From contig JACPTF010000016.1 of NCBI GenBank assembly GCA_016192915.1, positions 1 to 64,000 of the forward strand: a DNA stretch of 64,000 nt. The letters are read 5' to 3'. Within the stretch, counting starts at the first letter, position 1. Every line of letters starts with the position of its first letter. A program made the position numbers and the translations under genes. This DNA is from Candidatus Woesearchaeota archaeon (GTDB lineage Archaea; Nanobdellota; Nanobdellia; Woesearchaeales; UBA10216). Of this stretch, positions 18,682 to 26,045 are shown piece by piece. Under the pieces are notes generated by a model. It was not told where the DNA came from and made no database searches. It saw nothing but the letters and a program-made list of their open reading frames with translations.

Positions 18682-18852
18682 TTTCTTTACCTCTGAAATC
18701 CCAATCAAGCGTTGAGATTTCTCACGCTTAGCTGAGAAATCTCGCGTTGTTGGCGAGGAGGACACTGAGCGGAGCTGCCTAATTGCTTTTAGGCGTTAGC
18801 CGACCCTGCATAGCAGGGGAAAAGCATAATTTGGCAGCTCTGCGGTCCTCCG
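18682..18852 (-). ncRNA. Structured leader RNA of the LAGLIDADG cassette (copy A)
   Basis: About 170 nt from the predicted start (about 25 nt past TATA box TATATAAA, 18872-18880) to the endonuclease ATG. It is homologous to 61668-61848 on the other strand. Shared helices are GGAGGAC/GTCCTCC, GAGCTGCC/GGCAGCTC and GCTTTT/AAAAGC. Peripheral hairpins differ in sequence but keep pairing: CCCTGC-TAT-GCAGGG, GGC-TAAC-GCC, and an 11-bp stem GAGATTTCTCA/TGAGAAATCTC with a conserved TAAGC loop. The conserved tail GATTGGGATTTCAG ends in the ribosome-binding site. Role unknown: regulator of nuclease translation, or an RNA partner of the enzyme. Confidence 0.8.
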
Positions 18853-18871
18853 AGCCTTTCGTAAGAAGTCG

Positions 18872-18910
18872 TTTATATACCCTCGCCGGGCACTTGTCCA
18901 GTGTCCAGTG
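18872..18910 (-). promoter_or_regulatory. Cassette promoter and left-end repeat (copy A)
   Basis: The minus strand reads a tandem repeat CACTGGACACTGGACA, then CCCGGCGAGGG and the TATA box TATATAAA. Homology with the second cassette starts exactly at this repeat, marking the apparent left boundary. The promoter probably drives leader, endonuclease and rnhB. Confidence 0.7.
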
Positions 18911-18967
18911 GTTTCTTGTTGTAAACTTTGCAAGATTTTTGAATAAAATTCAGAAAAAGAAAATAAT

Positions 18968-18991
18968 CGGCCACGGCAATAACAGTGGCCG
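18968..18991 (-). terminator. Hairpin plus T-run after the ncRNA gene
   Basis: CGGCCAC and GTGGCCG form a 7-bp stem with a 10-nt loop, followed on the minus strand by ATTATTTTCTTTTTC. It fits a terminator for the upstream structured RNA, or the RNA's terminal hairpin. Confidence 0.5.
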
Positions 18992-18995
18992 ATAA

Positions 18996-19212
18996 GTAGC
19001 GGAGGGAAGACTTTCTCTCGGGGTACAAAGCGTACTCCGTGCTTTGAACTTCCGACAAGCACATGTGGAAACGTTTGCTTCCACGTTCTGTGGGTCTCCC
19101 AACCAAAAGTGGTTATGAGCCGTCCGAAGCAACAGGTCATTGCTGCACCGGGCACTCCTGGTTAGGCGGTTAATAGCAGATGGCTATTGACCACTGCCCT
19201 ACTCCGCTTATG
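18996..19212 (-). ncRNA. Structured non-coding RNA gene of unassigned class (~215 nt)
   Basis: No ORF explains this stretch. The 5' and 3' ends pair (AGCGGAG with CTCCGCT). Between them lie strong hairpins: AATAGC/GCTATT extended by GTGGT/ACCGC, GCAGCA/TGTTGC, AACCA/TTGGTT, GTGGAA/TTTCCAC, GTGCTT/AAGCAC and GTAC/GTAC. A TATA box (TTTATAAA, 19235-19242) lies 25 nt before the 5' end and a hairpin with T-run follows the 3' end. Size and closing stem suit an SRP or RNase P RNA. I could not find the SRP helix 8 GGAAGG/AGCA motif or the RNase P GAGGAAAGTCC and GGCTTAT motifs, so the class stays open. Confidence 0.6.
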
Positions 19213-19234
19213 CTTTGAAGGTTTTGTCCAAACG

Positions 19235-19242
19235 TTTATAAA
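19235..19242. promoter_or_regulatory. Palindromic TATA box shared by ncRNA and EamA gene
   Basis: TTTATAAA is its own reverse complement. It lies 25 nt from the 5' end of the minus-strand RNA (about 19210) and 23 nt from the plus-strand ATG at 19265. One TBP site could thus serve both directions. Confidence 0.55.
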
Positions 19243-19264
19243 GGTTTAGGAAGCACGGCTGCGC

Positions 19265-20137
19265 ATGCCTACTGCCGCACTAATGGCTATTGTCGCAGCC
19301 GCAATATTCCCGCTCGGGCTGATATTTCTCAAGAAGGGCTACGACCACTCAAGCCCGCTCTACGGCACCATTGTAGTCACGGCCATGAACGCGGCTGTGC
19401 TGTGGCTCATTGCATTGTCCATTTCAGAGGTTCACCTCACTTTTTCCTCAGCAGCGCTTTTCTTCGTCATCGGCGGCTTCATAGGGCACGGCATGGCAAG
19501 GTACCTCCAGTTCATCGGCCTGCACCATATAGGGGCAGCGCGGAACACTACAGTGATTGCAGGCGCAGCAGCATTTTTGGGAGTGGCAATTGCAGTCATT
19601 TTCAGGGGAGAAACGCTGACTGCCCCTATTGCAATTGGCGTTGCCGCCCTCATAGCGGGGGTTGCCCTGCTGGCGCATGAGAGCAGGAAAACAAAGTGGA
19701 ACCCGATTTACCTGCTTATCCCATTGGGAGCAGCCCTGCTGTACTCAATCATGTCAAACCTCTACAAGGCAGGGCTGGATATCATCCCGGACGCCTTCCT
19801 TGCAGGGGCAATAGGAATGACAGCTGCCTTATGCGCCATGCTCATCTTCATTGTGCCGGAAGTAAGGAAGAACAAGCTGCCCAGAATTCCTGTAATAAGG
19901 AAAGCTTTGCCGCTCTTCGCCATTGCCGGCGCCATCAACACAATTGGCATCATCCTCAATTTCCAGGCGCTCAAGCTCGGTCAGGTAAGCATCGTACACC
20001 CAATCCTCAACTCGCAGCCGCTCTTCGCAACCCTCTACGGCTACCTCTTCCTGAAGCAGCACGAGAAAATAACCCTGCACGTTGTCCTTGGCGCGGTTGT
20101 AGTGGTAGCGGGGATTGTGGTGATATCGGCGTTTTAG
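19265..20137 (+). CDS. EamA/DMT-superfamily transporter
   Basis: 290 aa with ten predicted transmembrane helices in two EamA repeats (GLIFLKKGYDHSSPLYG, HESRKTKWNPIYLLIP starting the second half; HPILNSQPLFATLYGYLFLKQ near the end). DMT carriers export amino acids or other metabolites or drugs by proton exchange. It belongs to the same superfamily as the tandem pair at 26046-27849. Substrate unknown. Leaderless start 23 nt after the palindromic TATA box. Confidence 0.88.
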   Translation: MPTAALMAIVAAAIFPLGLIFLKKGYDHSSPLYGTIVVTAMNAAVLWLIALSISEVHLTFSSAALFFVIGGFIGHGMARYLQFIGLHHIGAARNTTVIAGAAAFLGVAIAVIFRGETLTAPIAIGVAALIAGVALLAHESRKTKWNPIYLLIPLGAALLYSIMSNLYKAGLDIIPDAFLAGAIGMTAALCAMLIFIVPEVRKNKLPRIPVIRKALPLFAIAGAINTIGIILNFQALKLGQVSIVHPILNSQPLFATLYGYLFLKQHEKITLHVVLGAVVVVAGIVVISAF

Positions 20138-20148
20138 AAGCCGAAAGA

Positions 20149-21291
20149 CTAGCGCCGGGCGAAATGCGGAAGATTACTTATTGCGTGGGAATTTACCGCA
20201 TAGAGAGGGTCTGAGGGCTTCAGAGCGGTTTGGCACGCCTTTGCAATTGCAATAAGGTTATTTACTATTGTGGCAGGCGCTTGGAAGGAGCCAAACTCCA
20301 CCGAATGCTTTTCCGGCGGCTGGCTGCTGTGCCCATCAACGTAAAAGCCAACCTGTCTGTTCACGCCGCTGCGGTGGCTCGTAAAATGGACAGCAACAAT
20401 GGGTGAACCAAAATATCCTTCAAGGGTGGCTTTAGGGTCAGCCGAGTTGAGAAACTGAACAATCATCTGGCGGGTGGGCTTTTGCGAAACCGGCGTTATC
20501 CTGCTTCCTCCCTGGCTTGGCGCCAATCTCTGATTCTGAGACGTTATGCTTGCTTCGAGCTCAGAAATCTTGGCTTGAACGAGCGCCAAGTTCGGAACCC
20601 TGCCTGAAAGGTAGCTTTCTGCAATGTAAGAAAGAACATTATCAAGCGCTTGGCCATACGCGTCAATTCCGCAGGCCCTTATACTCGCTGCCGCTTTTGG
20701 CAAAACTTCCGGAAATAGCTCAAGCATAAGAGGCGTGCCAGTCACCCTGCCAAATGTGATCAGCTTTGACACCCTGTCCCTGTATGTGCGAGCATCCATC
20801 TCTGCCTGGCTCTTATTTGGCGTCGATCCGAGCTGCTGCAAGGGCAAGCCGCTAAGCACTCTAAGAACTCCATGAACGTAGCTGTGCGGGTCCGCTCTTT
20901 CGTACGTGTTAAGAACAACCTTGCTAACCAGCCGAGTTACCCCTTCAATAGCGTTTAATGCTTCCTGCCCATGCGAGTTCAGAACAGCTTCCAAGCCCTG
21001 AACAGAGGCGCCATTGCCTGCAGGGTCAGGATATTCAATTTTATAATCTGCAAAAAAGCCAATAAGCTCTTCCCTGGTTTTTTTGGCCCAATCTGCTGCA
21101 AATTTGGAGCTCCTTCCTCCTGCACCGTGCATACCGGCATACAAGGACGCTGAAGCGCTGATGCTTTCAAAAGTGTGAACTACGCGCTCAAGCGTTACCC
21201 GCGGCGTGTTATCCTTGGCTGGCTTGTCCGTGTAGAGTCTGTCAAGAACGAGGTTAACATCAACAGCACTTTCTTCTGACGATGTTTTCAT
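20149..21291 (-). CDS. Hypothetical 380-aa protein
   Basis: Soluble, mainly helical in the first 300 residues (VTLERVVHTFESISASASLY, EALNAIEGVTRLVSKVVLNTY) with a beta-rich C-terminal part (IVAVHFTSHRSGVNRQVGFYVDG). No signal peptide and no recognised family. TATA element ATTTTTAAATAAATG precedes the ATG. Convergent with the EamA gene. Confidence 0.6.
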   Translation of the reverse strand: MKTSSEESAVDVNLVLDRLYTDKPAKDNTPRVTLERVVHTFESISASASLYAGMHGAGGRSSKFAADWAKKTREELIGFFADYKIEYPDPAGNGASVQGLEAVLNSHGQEALNAIEGVTRLVSKVVLNTYERADPHSYVHGVLRVLSGLPLQQLGSTPNKSQAEMDARTYRDRVSKLITFGRVTGTPLMLELFPEVLPKAAASIRACGIDAYGQALDNVLSYIAESYLSGRVPNLALVQAKISELEASITSQNQRLAPSQGGSRITPVSQKPTRQMIVQFLNSADPKATLEGYFGSPIVAVHFTSHRSGVNRQVGFYVDGHSSQPPEKHSVEFGSFQAPATIVNNLIAIAKACQTALKPSDPLYAVNSHAISNLPHFARR

Positions 21292-21463
21292 TAAAAAATT
21301 TAGAAATGCACATTTATTTAAAAATTTTTGTTTTTTGAGCTTTCTCCGAACAAACCGGATTTTAACCCAAAACCTTTAAAAGCCGCCTTCGACTCTTTCT
21401 TGATTGACCATTTCAGAAGGGAGGTCGTCGTTTTTTGATTGACCTTTTTTCTAAAAAGGTCAT
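21292..21463 (+). other. Upstream region of tRNA-Ser with repeats
   Basis: AT-rich spacer containing two copies of TTGATTGACC (near 21400 and 21436), the hairpin GACCTTTTT/AAAAAGGTC (about 21441-21461) immediately before the tRNA, and TATA-like CTTTAAAAG near 21381. No gene seen; the track ORF here is a shadow. Confidence 0.4.
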
Positions 21464-21669
21464 GCCGCGGTCGCGTAACCTGGTATCGCGGTGATTCGTA
21501 AGCCGGCAAGAAGGCTTGCGGACCGGAAGATTGCTAAGGGCATTTAGGTGTCCTTTAGATACCTACGATACCACACAGATTCACTGCCCGAAAGGGCTTG
21601 AGGGTTCAAACAGCCTCACTGCGTTCGGAGCTTTCCAACGCAGGGGCGTTGAAAGTCCCTCCCGCGGCG
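21464..21669 (+). tRNA. tRNA-Ser(GCT) interrupted by three introns
   Basis: Acceptor halves GCCGCGG (21464) and CCGCGGC (21662) close the gene, with discriminator G typical of tRNA-Ser. Exons give D arm GCG/CGC, anticodon arm GTGAA-TTGCTAA-TTCAC, long variable arm GCCC-GAAA-GGGC and T arm GAGGG-TTCAAAT-CCCTC. Mature length is 84 nt without CCA. Predicted introns: 21495-21529 (35 nt, position 30/31), 21537-21578 (42 nt, canonical 37/38) and 21611-21655 (45 nt, T loop 59/60). The T-loop intron has a clear BHB (TTCA/TGAA, bulges AA/C and AG/T). The first has central helix CGGT/ACCG but a longer 3' bulge. I did not find a clean BHB for the second. Anticodon is at 21533-21535. Confidence 0.88.
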
Positions 21670-21723
21670 CTTTTTTCTTTATCATGGATAGTTTTTTAAA
21701 CAACCGCATCGACATATGCGGCA

Positions 21724-22998
21724 ATGAAAAAGGTGCTGCCGGCAATATTGCTTTTGGCGCTTCTATCTGTTTTTGGCTGTACTACTGGCGAACAGCTTAC
21801 GGCAGACACTAGCGCTGAAGGGCATGCTGATGCGCAAACTTCTGCCGACGCTGAAGCAGCAGCCGCAACAGCAAATGAAGATGCCGGCCTCCGAGAAGAA
21901 GAGCAGGAAAGGATGCCTTCAACGCGGGAGGAGTTCAAGGTTGGCCTGCTCAGCCCTAGAGGGTGTGAAGGCTCGGGCTCGTTCATGCTGGGCGCTTCGC
22001 CATTGGCGCTTGAGGACATAGAGAAAATCCGCCCAATGGGAGGTTTGTCCAGCGTTCACATAACCCCAACAGACCACCAGTACTGGGATACTATTGGCTC
22101 GGACGGGTTTAAAGAGGATACGACAAACCTTGACAGGTTCAAGGTGTTTGCGCCCGCTGACGGCTTTATAGTTGATATTGAGCAGCACACCGATTACAGG
22201 GTCGTGATAGAGCACTCCTGCACCTTTTATACCATCTTTATCCATGTGGACAAGCTTTCTGACAAGATAATGGCTGCTGCCGGCTTTAAAGAGGGCGAAG
22301 TTGGCAACCACGCCTGGCCGCGAATTCCTGTAAAAGAAGGAGAGGTTATCGGAAGCATTGGAATTGGGAAGCTTGACTTTTCTGTTGTTGATGCAGATAG
22401 CACACTTAAGGGCTTTGTTAATCCGGAAAGCTATGAGGGAGAGGTCTGGAAGATACATACTATTGATACATTCGATTACTACGAAGAACCACTGAAGAGC
22501 AGGCTAATAGCGAAAAATGTCAGAACGATGCCTCCGTTAGGTGGAAAAATAGATTACGACGTTGAAGGCAGGCTCGTTGGAAACTGGTTTAGGGAAGGAA
22601 CTGGCAAATACAAAGGGAACCTGGGCGAATACTGGGTAAACCACCTGAGCATAGTTTATGATTCGATTGACCCTTCCCAGATACGGGTTTCAATAGGTGA
22701 TTTTGGGGAATGGTCTCAAGTTTTTGGCGTGAATGGCAATAGCCCTGACCCAGCGACTGTGGATGGCCTTGTGAAATATGAATTAACTACTTTCGATTAC
22801 TATCTTGGAGATACAAGCACAAAATTCAATCCGGTCGAGTATTCAAATAATATACGGGGCAGAAATCTTGATGAAGTAAGAGGAGTGGCGCTCTTCAAGG
22901 TGCTTCCTGAAAACAAGCTCCGGGCTGAATTCTTCCCTGGCAAAAGCGGGGAGGAAGTATCAGGATTCACAGCCTCTGCGATGATTTATGAAAGATAG
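21724..22998 (+). CDS. Predicted lipoprotein with M23-like domain
   Basis: 424 aa. A signal peptide ends in lipobox-like LSVFGC (Cys about residue 19), then an Ala/Glu/Asp-rich linker. A beta-rich domain (VFAPADGFIVDIEQHTDYRV, YTIFIHVDKLS, GEVIGSIG, LDFSVVDAD) has the order of a peptidase M23/LytM fold, though the full zinc HxxxD/HxH set is not evident. A roughly 200-aa C-terminal part is unknown. Probably a membrane-tethered surface protein. It starts 55 nt after tRNA-Ser. Confidence 0.65.
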   Translation: MKKVLPAILLLALLSVFGCTTGEQLTADTSAEGHADAQTSADAEAAAATANEDAGLREEEQERMPSTREEFKVGLLSPRGCEGSGSFMLGASPLALEDIEKIRPMGGLSSVHITPTDHQYWDTIGSDGFKEDTTNLDRFKVFAPADGFIVDIEQHTDYRVVIEHSCTFYTIFIHVDKLSDKIMAAAGFKEGEVGNHAWPRIPVKEGEVIGSIGIGKLDFSVVDADSTLKGFVNPESYEGEVWKIHTIDTFDYYEEPLKSRLIAKNVRTMPPLGGKIDYDVEGRLVGNWFREGTGKYKGNLGEYWVNHLSIVYDSIDPSQIRVSIGDFGEWSQVFGVNGNSPDPATVDGLVKYELTTFDYYLGDTSTKFNPVEYSNNIRGRNLDEVRGVALFKVLPENKLRAEFFPGKSGEEVSGFTASAMIYER

Positions 22999-23005
22999 GT
23001 GATGC

Positions 23006-23155
23006 ATGATGGTAAGATATGTCTGCACAGGAACATGCGGCGGCTCTGTTAGCGCGGAAGAGTTTAGGAAAGGCAGGAACAAGTGCGCAACAAAAGGCTG
23101 CCCCGAATATGGGAAGCCGCTTGTGAGGGCTGAGAAGGAGATGGGGTGCTGCTGA
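23006..23155 (+). CDS. 49-aa Cys-rich zinc-ribbon-like protein (not in ORF track)
   Basis: ATG at 23006 with a GGTGA ribosome-binding site just upstream. The protein starts MMVRYVCTGTCGGSVSAEEF and ends EMGCC, with six Cys including CTGTC, CATKGC and a terminal CC. The spacing suits a small zinc ribbon. Closely downstream of the lipoprotein gene (8 nt), probably co-transcribed. Confidence 0.65.
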   Translation: MMVRYVCTGTCGGSVSAEEFRKGRNKCATKGCPEYGKPLVRAEKEMGCC

Positions 23156-23200
23156 GGCGCTGTTCTTAAATACCACAGAGCTTATACCAGCTTAAGAAAA

Positions 23201-23635
23201 ATGCCTGAGTCGATAGATGATTTGCTTGACGAAGCACTAGCAGTGCTTAGGAAAGGGAGAAGGCAGGCAAAACTAATGACAGGGCCTGTAGAAAGGTGGG
23301 CATTGCCTAATTACTTAGAAGCTTTGAGCTACATGATAAGGTCGCTCGAGCCACTAAACGAAGCGCTTAAGAGGCTTGGCGATGCTGAAGGCCTCCCTGC
23401 TCATGAAGCGTTGCAGCACACAGAACTGTTTTACAACAGAATGCTACAGCTGGGTAACTTTAATATTGGTCACGTGATAGGGGCGCTGCGAAAGCGTGAA
23501 ATCCCAGAAGACATTGTAAGGGCAGCATGCGTCAACGCTTACCTCCACCCCAAAGTCAGGGAAGCAATTAAGGAAGGCTACGGCCTTATGCCCCTTGTGC
23601 CGCCAGAGCCTAAAAAGCCGCAACAACACGGTTGA
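23201..23635 (+). CDS. Hypothetical helical protein
   Basis: 144 aa, all-helical by composition (DDLLDEALAVLRKGRRQAKL, ALSYMIRSLEPLNEALKRL) with a Pro-rich end. TATA-like CTTAAATACC lies about 32 nt upstream. Not recognised. Confidence 0.6.
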   Translation: MPESIDDLLDEALAVLRKGRRQAKLMTGPVERWALPNYLEALSYMIRSLEPLNEALKRLGDAEGLPAHEALQHTELFYNRMLQLGNFNIGHVIGALRKREIPEDIVRAACVNAYLHPKVREAIKEGYGLMPLVPPEPKKPQQHG

Positions 23636-23672
23636 GAAAGGTATTTAAAACCTGCTGGATTCGCTTTTTCTT

Positions 23673-24860
23673 ATGGGGGAAATAGCTTACATTACGAACA
23701 TAGGGCTAGGCTCCGCTCCCTTGGCGGAAGAAAGGATCGTAATCGCAAAAGTGCCAGGAACAGGCAGGATAACGGCACCTTACGCCAACCAGGCGGCAGG
23801 CTACAGCGTTTTGATGTGTCCTGTTCCAACCAGTTCACTTGTGCGCACAGTAAGAAGAGAACTGGAGTTCAGGGAAAAAAATGAAAATCCTGAGATAAAT
23901 TTAAGCCCTCGTGATATTGTAGACCTTGAAACAAGGATTGGCTCTGTTATTGACGGCTTGTGGCTATTCCTCAAGGTTGATGGACACGCTGAGGTTAAAA
24001 GAAAAGATGGCATTACTGGTGCTGTTAGGGTGCTTAATTACGGTAGAACTTCGGAGATTGACCTGCCAGAGCAACTAATGCACAAATACCTCCCTATGCA
24101 GAGGCTTATACAATATGTAACAGTTCTAGAACAAACTTTGAAAGAAATTTCCTTCCAATACCTTACTAACATTACGTCATCCGATTTCATTGATCCTGCC
24201 TTAGTAAGTAAGCTTCCTGAAAACTTTACAGTGCACCCCGGTGTTGTGCTCAGGAGCGTGCTTCCGCAAAATGAGGCGGTGGGAAGGCTTTACCCAGATA
24301 GCAGAGTATTCCTTGAAAGTAACCCTGAGCTTAATGCTAAGGTCAGCGCTGCTGCTGCAAAACATTACAGAAGCGGGCTTATCGCCAAAATAGCAGCGCC
24401 TCGCTTTAATCTTTCTGAGGGAGAAGCAGCGCAAGGTATTCAAACGCTTACGGCACTTCTTGATGGTTTGATGCCTCTTCTGCCGTTTGACGTATATGAC
24501 TTGATCATGCAGAATCATGCAGTGGAAAGTTTAATGGAACGGATGAGAGCGATAAAAAGAGAAGTTGGAAGTATGGGCCCGGTAGAGTCAATGCCTCGGC
24601 AGGTAAGGCAACGGCATAGTCTGCTCATTTCGCAATATCAGAGACTTGCCGAACAACAAGAAAGAGCTTACGCCAAAAATAAAAAGCTTATGCAGAGGAT
24701 GAATACTGTATTTGCTATTGAACCTGAGACTATGAATGGGTATGATGCCGAAACCGTCGAGGAGGTAATTAAGCTTCTTGGAGAGAAGGTAAGCTTTATC
24801 AGAAAAGTCCTGCAGGAAGACCTAAAACAAAAATTAGTTCCTCAAGGCGTCAGCTCTTAG
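23673..24860 (+). CDS. Hypothetical 395-aa protein
   Basis: Soluble protein. The N-terminal 130 residues are beta-rich (GSAPLAEERIVIAKVPGTGR), the rest is helical with long amphipathic stretches near the end (MRAIKREVGSM, RLAEQQERAYAKNKKLMQRM). No family recognised. TATA box GGTATTTAAAACC lies 21 nt before the ATG, so it is leaderless. Confidence 0.6.
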   Translation: MGEIAYITNIGLGSAPLAEERIVIAKVPGTGRITAPYANQAAGYSVLMCPVPTSSLVRTVRRELEFREKNENPEINLSPRDIVDLETRIGSVIDGLWLFLKVDGHAEVKRKDGITGAVRVLNYGRTSEIDLPEQLMHKYLPMQRLIQYVTVLEQTLKEISFQYLTNITSSDFIDPALVSKLPENFTVHPGVVLRSVLPQNEAVGRLYPDSRVFLESNPELNAKVSAAAAKHYRSGLIAKIAAPRFNLSEGEAAQGIQTLTALLDGLMPLLPFDVYDLIMQNHAVESLMERMRAIKREVGSMGPVESMPRQVRQRHSLLISQYQRLAEQQERAYAKNKKLMQRMNTVFAIEPETMNGYDAETVEEVIKLLGEKVSFIRKVLQEDLKQKLVPQGVSS

Positions 24861-25032
24861 GGAGTGATTCTCTCAATTCCCTGTACCTCTTATACCTCTT
24901 CAGGCTCATGCCGAGCTTTTCCATCTCCTCGATGCAGGAGATGCAGTAAAGCGGAGCGTCCATCCTTACGCTGCCGAGATCGGCATTGCAGGTTTCGCAG
25001 CGGCTAAATCTATCAGGGGCTTTTACAGACAT
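24850..25032 (-). CDS. 60-aa zinc-ribbon protein
   Basis: From ATG 25032 the protein reads MSVKAPDRFSRCETC with paired CETC and CISC, spaced as a zinc ribbon, then a basic helix (KRYKRYRELRESL). The ORF track's 96-aa version starts too early; TATA box TTTTTATATTTC lies about 27 nt before ATG 25032. Likely a nucleic-acid-binding or assembly factor; function unknown. Confidence 0.65.
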   Translation of the reverse strand: MSVKAPDRFSRCETCNADLGSVRMDAPLYCISCIEEMEKLGMSLKRYKRYRELRESLPKS

Positions 25033-25066
25033 AAAGGACTTTTGTGAAAGAAGAAATATAAAAATC

Positions 25067-25546
25067 TTAGCCAAAAGCCAAAAACAAGACAATGGCAACC
25101 GCAGGACAGAGCAGATTATTGGCGAACACTTTTGCAGCACCTCTTACTACGTCTTTTCTCTTCAACTTTGAGTCAAAATAGCCGCTGCCCGACAACAGCC
25201 CGAAAAGGAAAACAAGAGCTGCTACGACAAGGAGCGTGTTGCTGTCCTTCGACACCGCAAAGATTGCAGCGCCAAAGGCAGCATAAACAAGTTTCAAATT
25301 ATAACCGTAAATGAAAAAAAGCAGAAGCACAATATAGACAACTACCCTTGCAACAATGTTTATGCTAAAAAAATCCATAACAAAAGCAGCAACCGCCAAA
25401 ATTATCAGTTTTTCCAGCCAGGGGAAATACTTTTTTGCTGTGGGCAGTTCCTCCCTTGTCAGCAAGGCCAGGAAAAAGCCAGACAGCAGGCCAAGATAGG
25501 AAATAACGACTGCTGCTGCGAATTGCGATAGAGTTACGGCCGCCAT
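25067..25546 (-). CDS. Integral membrane protein
   Basis: 159 aa with about five transmembrane helices. No recognised motif. It lies 5 nt downstream of rpiB on the same strand, so probably co-transcribed with it and the two EamA genes. Confidence 0.65.
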   Translation of the reverse strand: MAAVTLSQFAAAVVISYLGLLSGFFLALLTREELPTAKKYFPWLEKLIILAVAAFVMDFFSINIVARVVVYIVLLLFFIYGYNLKLVYAAFGAAIFAVSKDSNTLLVVAALVFLFGLLSGSGYFDSKLKRKDVVRGAAKVFANNLLCPAVAIVLFLAFG

Positions 25547-25551
25547 GTTCT

Positions 25552-26031
25552 TTACTTGAACACCTTTTTTTCAAACTCAGCTATCTTCTGAAGCCTTCTG
25601 GCATGGCGCTCCTCACCAGTAAATGGAGTTTCAAGCCACGCCTTGGCTATCTTCTTCGCCTGCTTAGCAGTCATCCAGTCACCGGACAAGCCAAGGACGT
25701 TGGCAGCGTTGTGCTCGCGAGAGTGCTTTGCAGATGTTTCATCGAATGCAGCAACAGCCCTCACTCCCTTGACCTTGTTTGCTGCAATCATCATTCCCGC
25801 TGCTGAGCGGCACACGAGGATTCCCAAAACTTTCGGAAACGGGCTTAAATCACTGCTGCTGTTGCTAACAGCCTGTGCGACTTTAAAAGCGTAATCAGGA
25901 TAATCGCAGCTTTCCTCAGAATGCGTGCCAACATCCTCAACTTGGTAGCCGAGCTGCTGCAGAAACGGCTTCAGCTCCTCTTTCAGCCTGTAGCCGCCGT
26001 GGTCGGCTCCAATGACGATTTTAGGTTTCAT
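25552..26031 (-). CDS. rpiB: RpiB/LacAB-family sugar-phosphate isomerase
   Basis: The start MKPKIVIGADHGGYRLKEEL carries the family's GADHGG/A substrate loop. Further on come GTHSEESCDYPDYA, GILVCRSAAGMMIAANKVKGVRA (catalytic Cys region) and SREHNAANVLGLSG. RpiB interconverts ribose-5- and ribulose-5-phosphate; related LacAB acts on galactose-6-phosphate. I chose ATG 26031 over 26046 because the family starts there; the upstream EamA stop is at 26046. Archaea normally use RpiA, so this is probably acquired from bacteria. Confidence 0.88.
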   Translation of the reverse strand: MKPKIVIGADHGGYRLKEELKPFLQQLGYQVEDVGTHSEESCDYPDYAFKVAQAVSNSSSDLSPFPKVLGILVCRSAAGMMIAANKVKGVRAVAAFDETSAKHSREHNAANVLGLSGDWMTAKQAKKIAKAWLETPFTGEERHARRLQKIAEFEKKVFK

Positions 26032-26045
26032 GTGCTTTACCCACA

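Noticed and set aside
17650-18910. Group I intron or intein carrying the LAGLIDADG gene
   Set aside because: The endonuclease lies upstream of the rnhB start codon, not within it, and no intron core or protein-splicing blocks are visible on its 3' side. The only insertion inside rnhB is the separate 35-nt BHB intron.
18996-19212. Calling this RNA the SRP RNA or RNase P RNA
   Set aside because: Size and paired ends fit, but I could not find the conserved SRP helix 8 or RNase P core motifs by eye on either strand.
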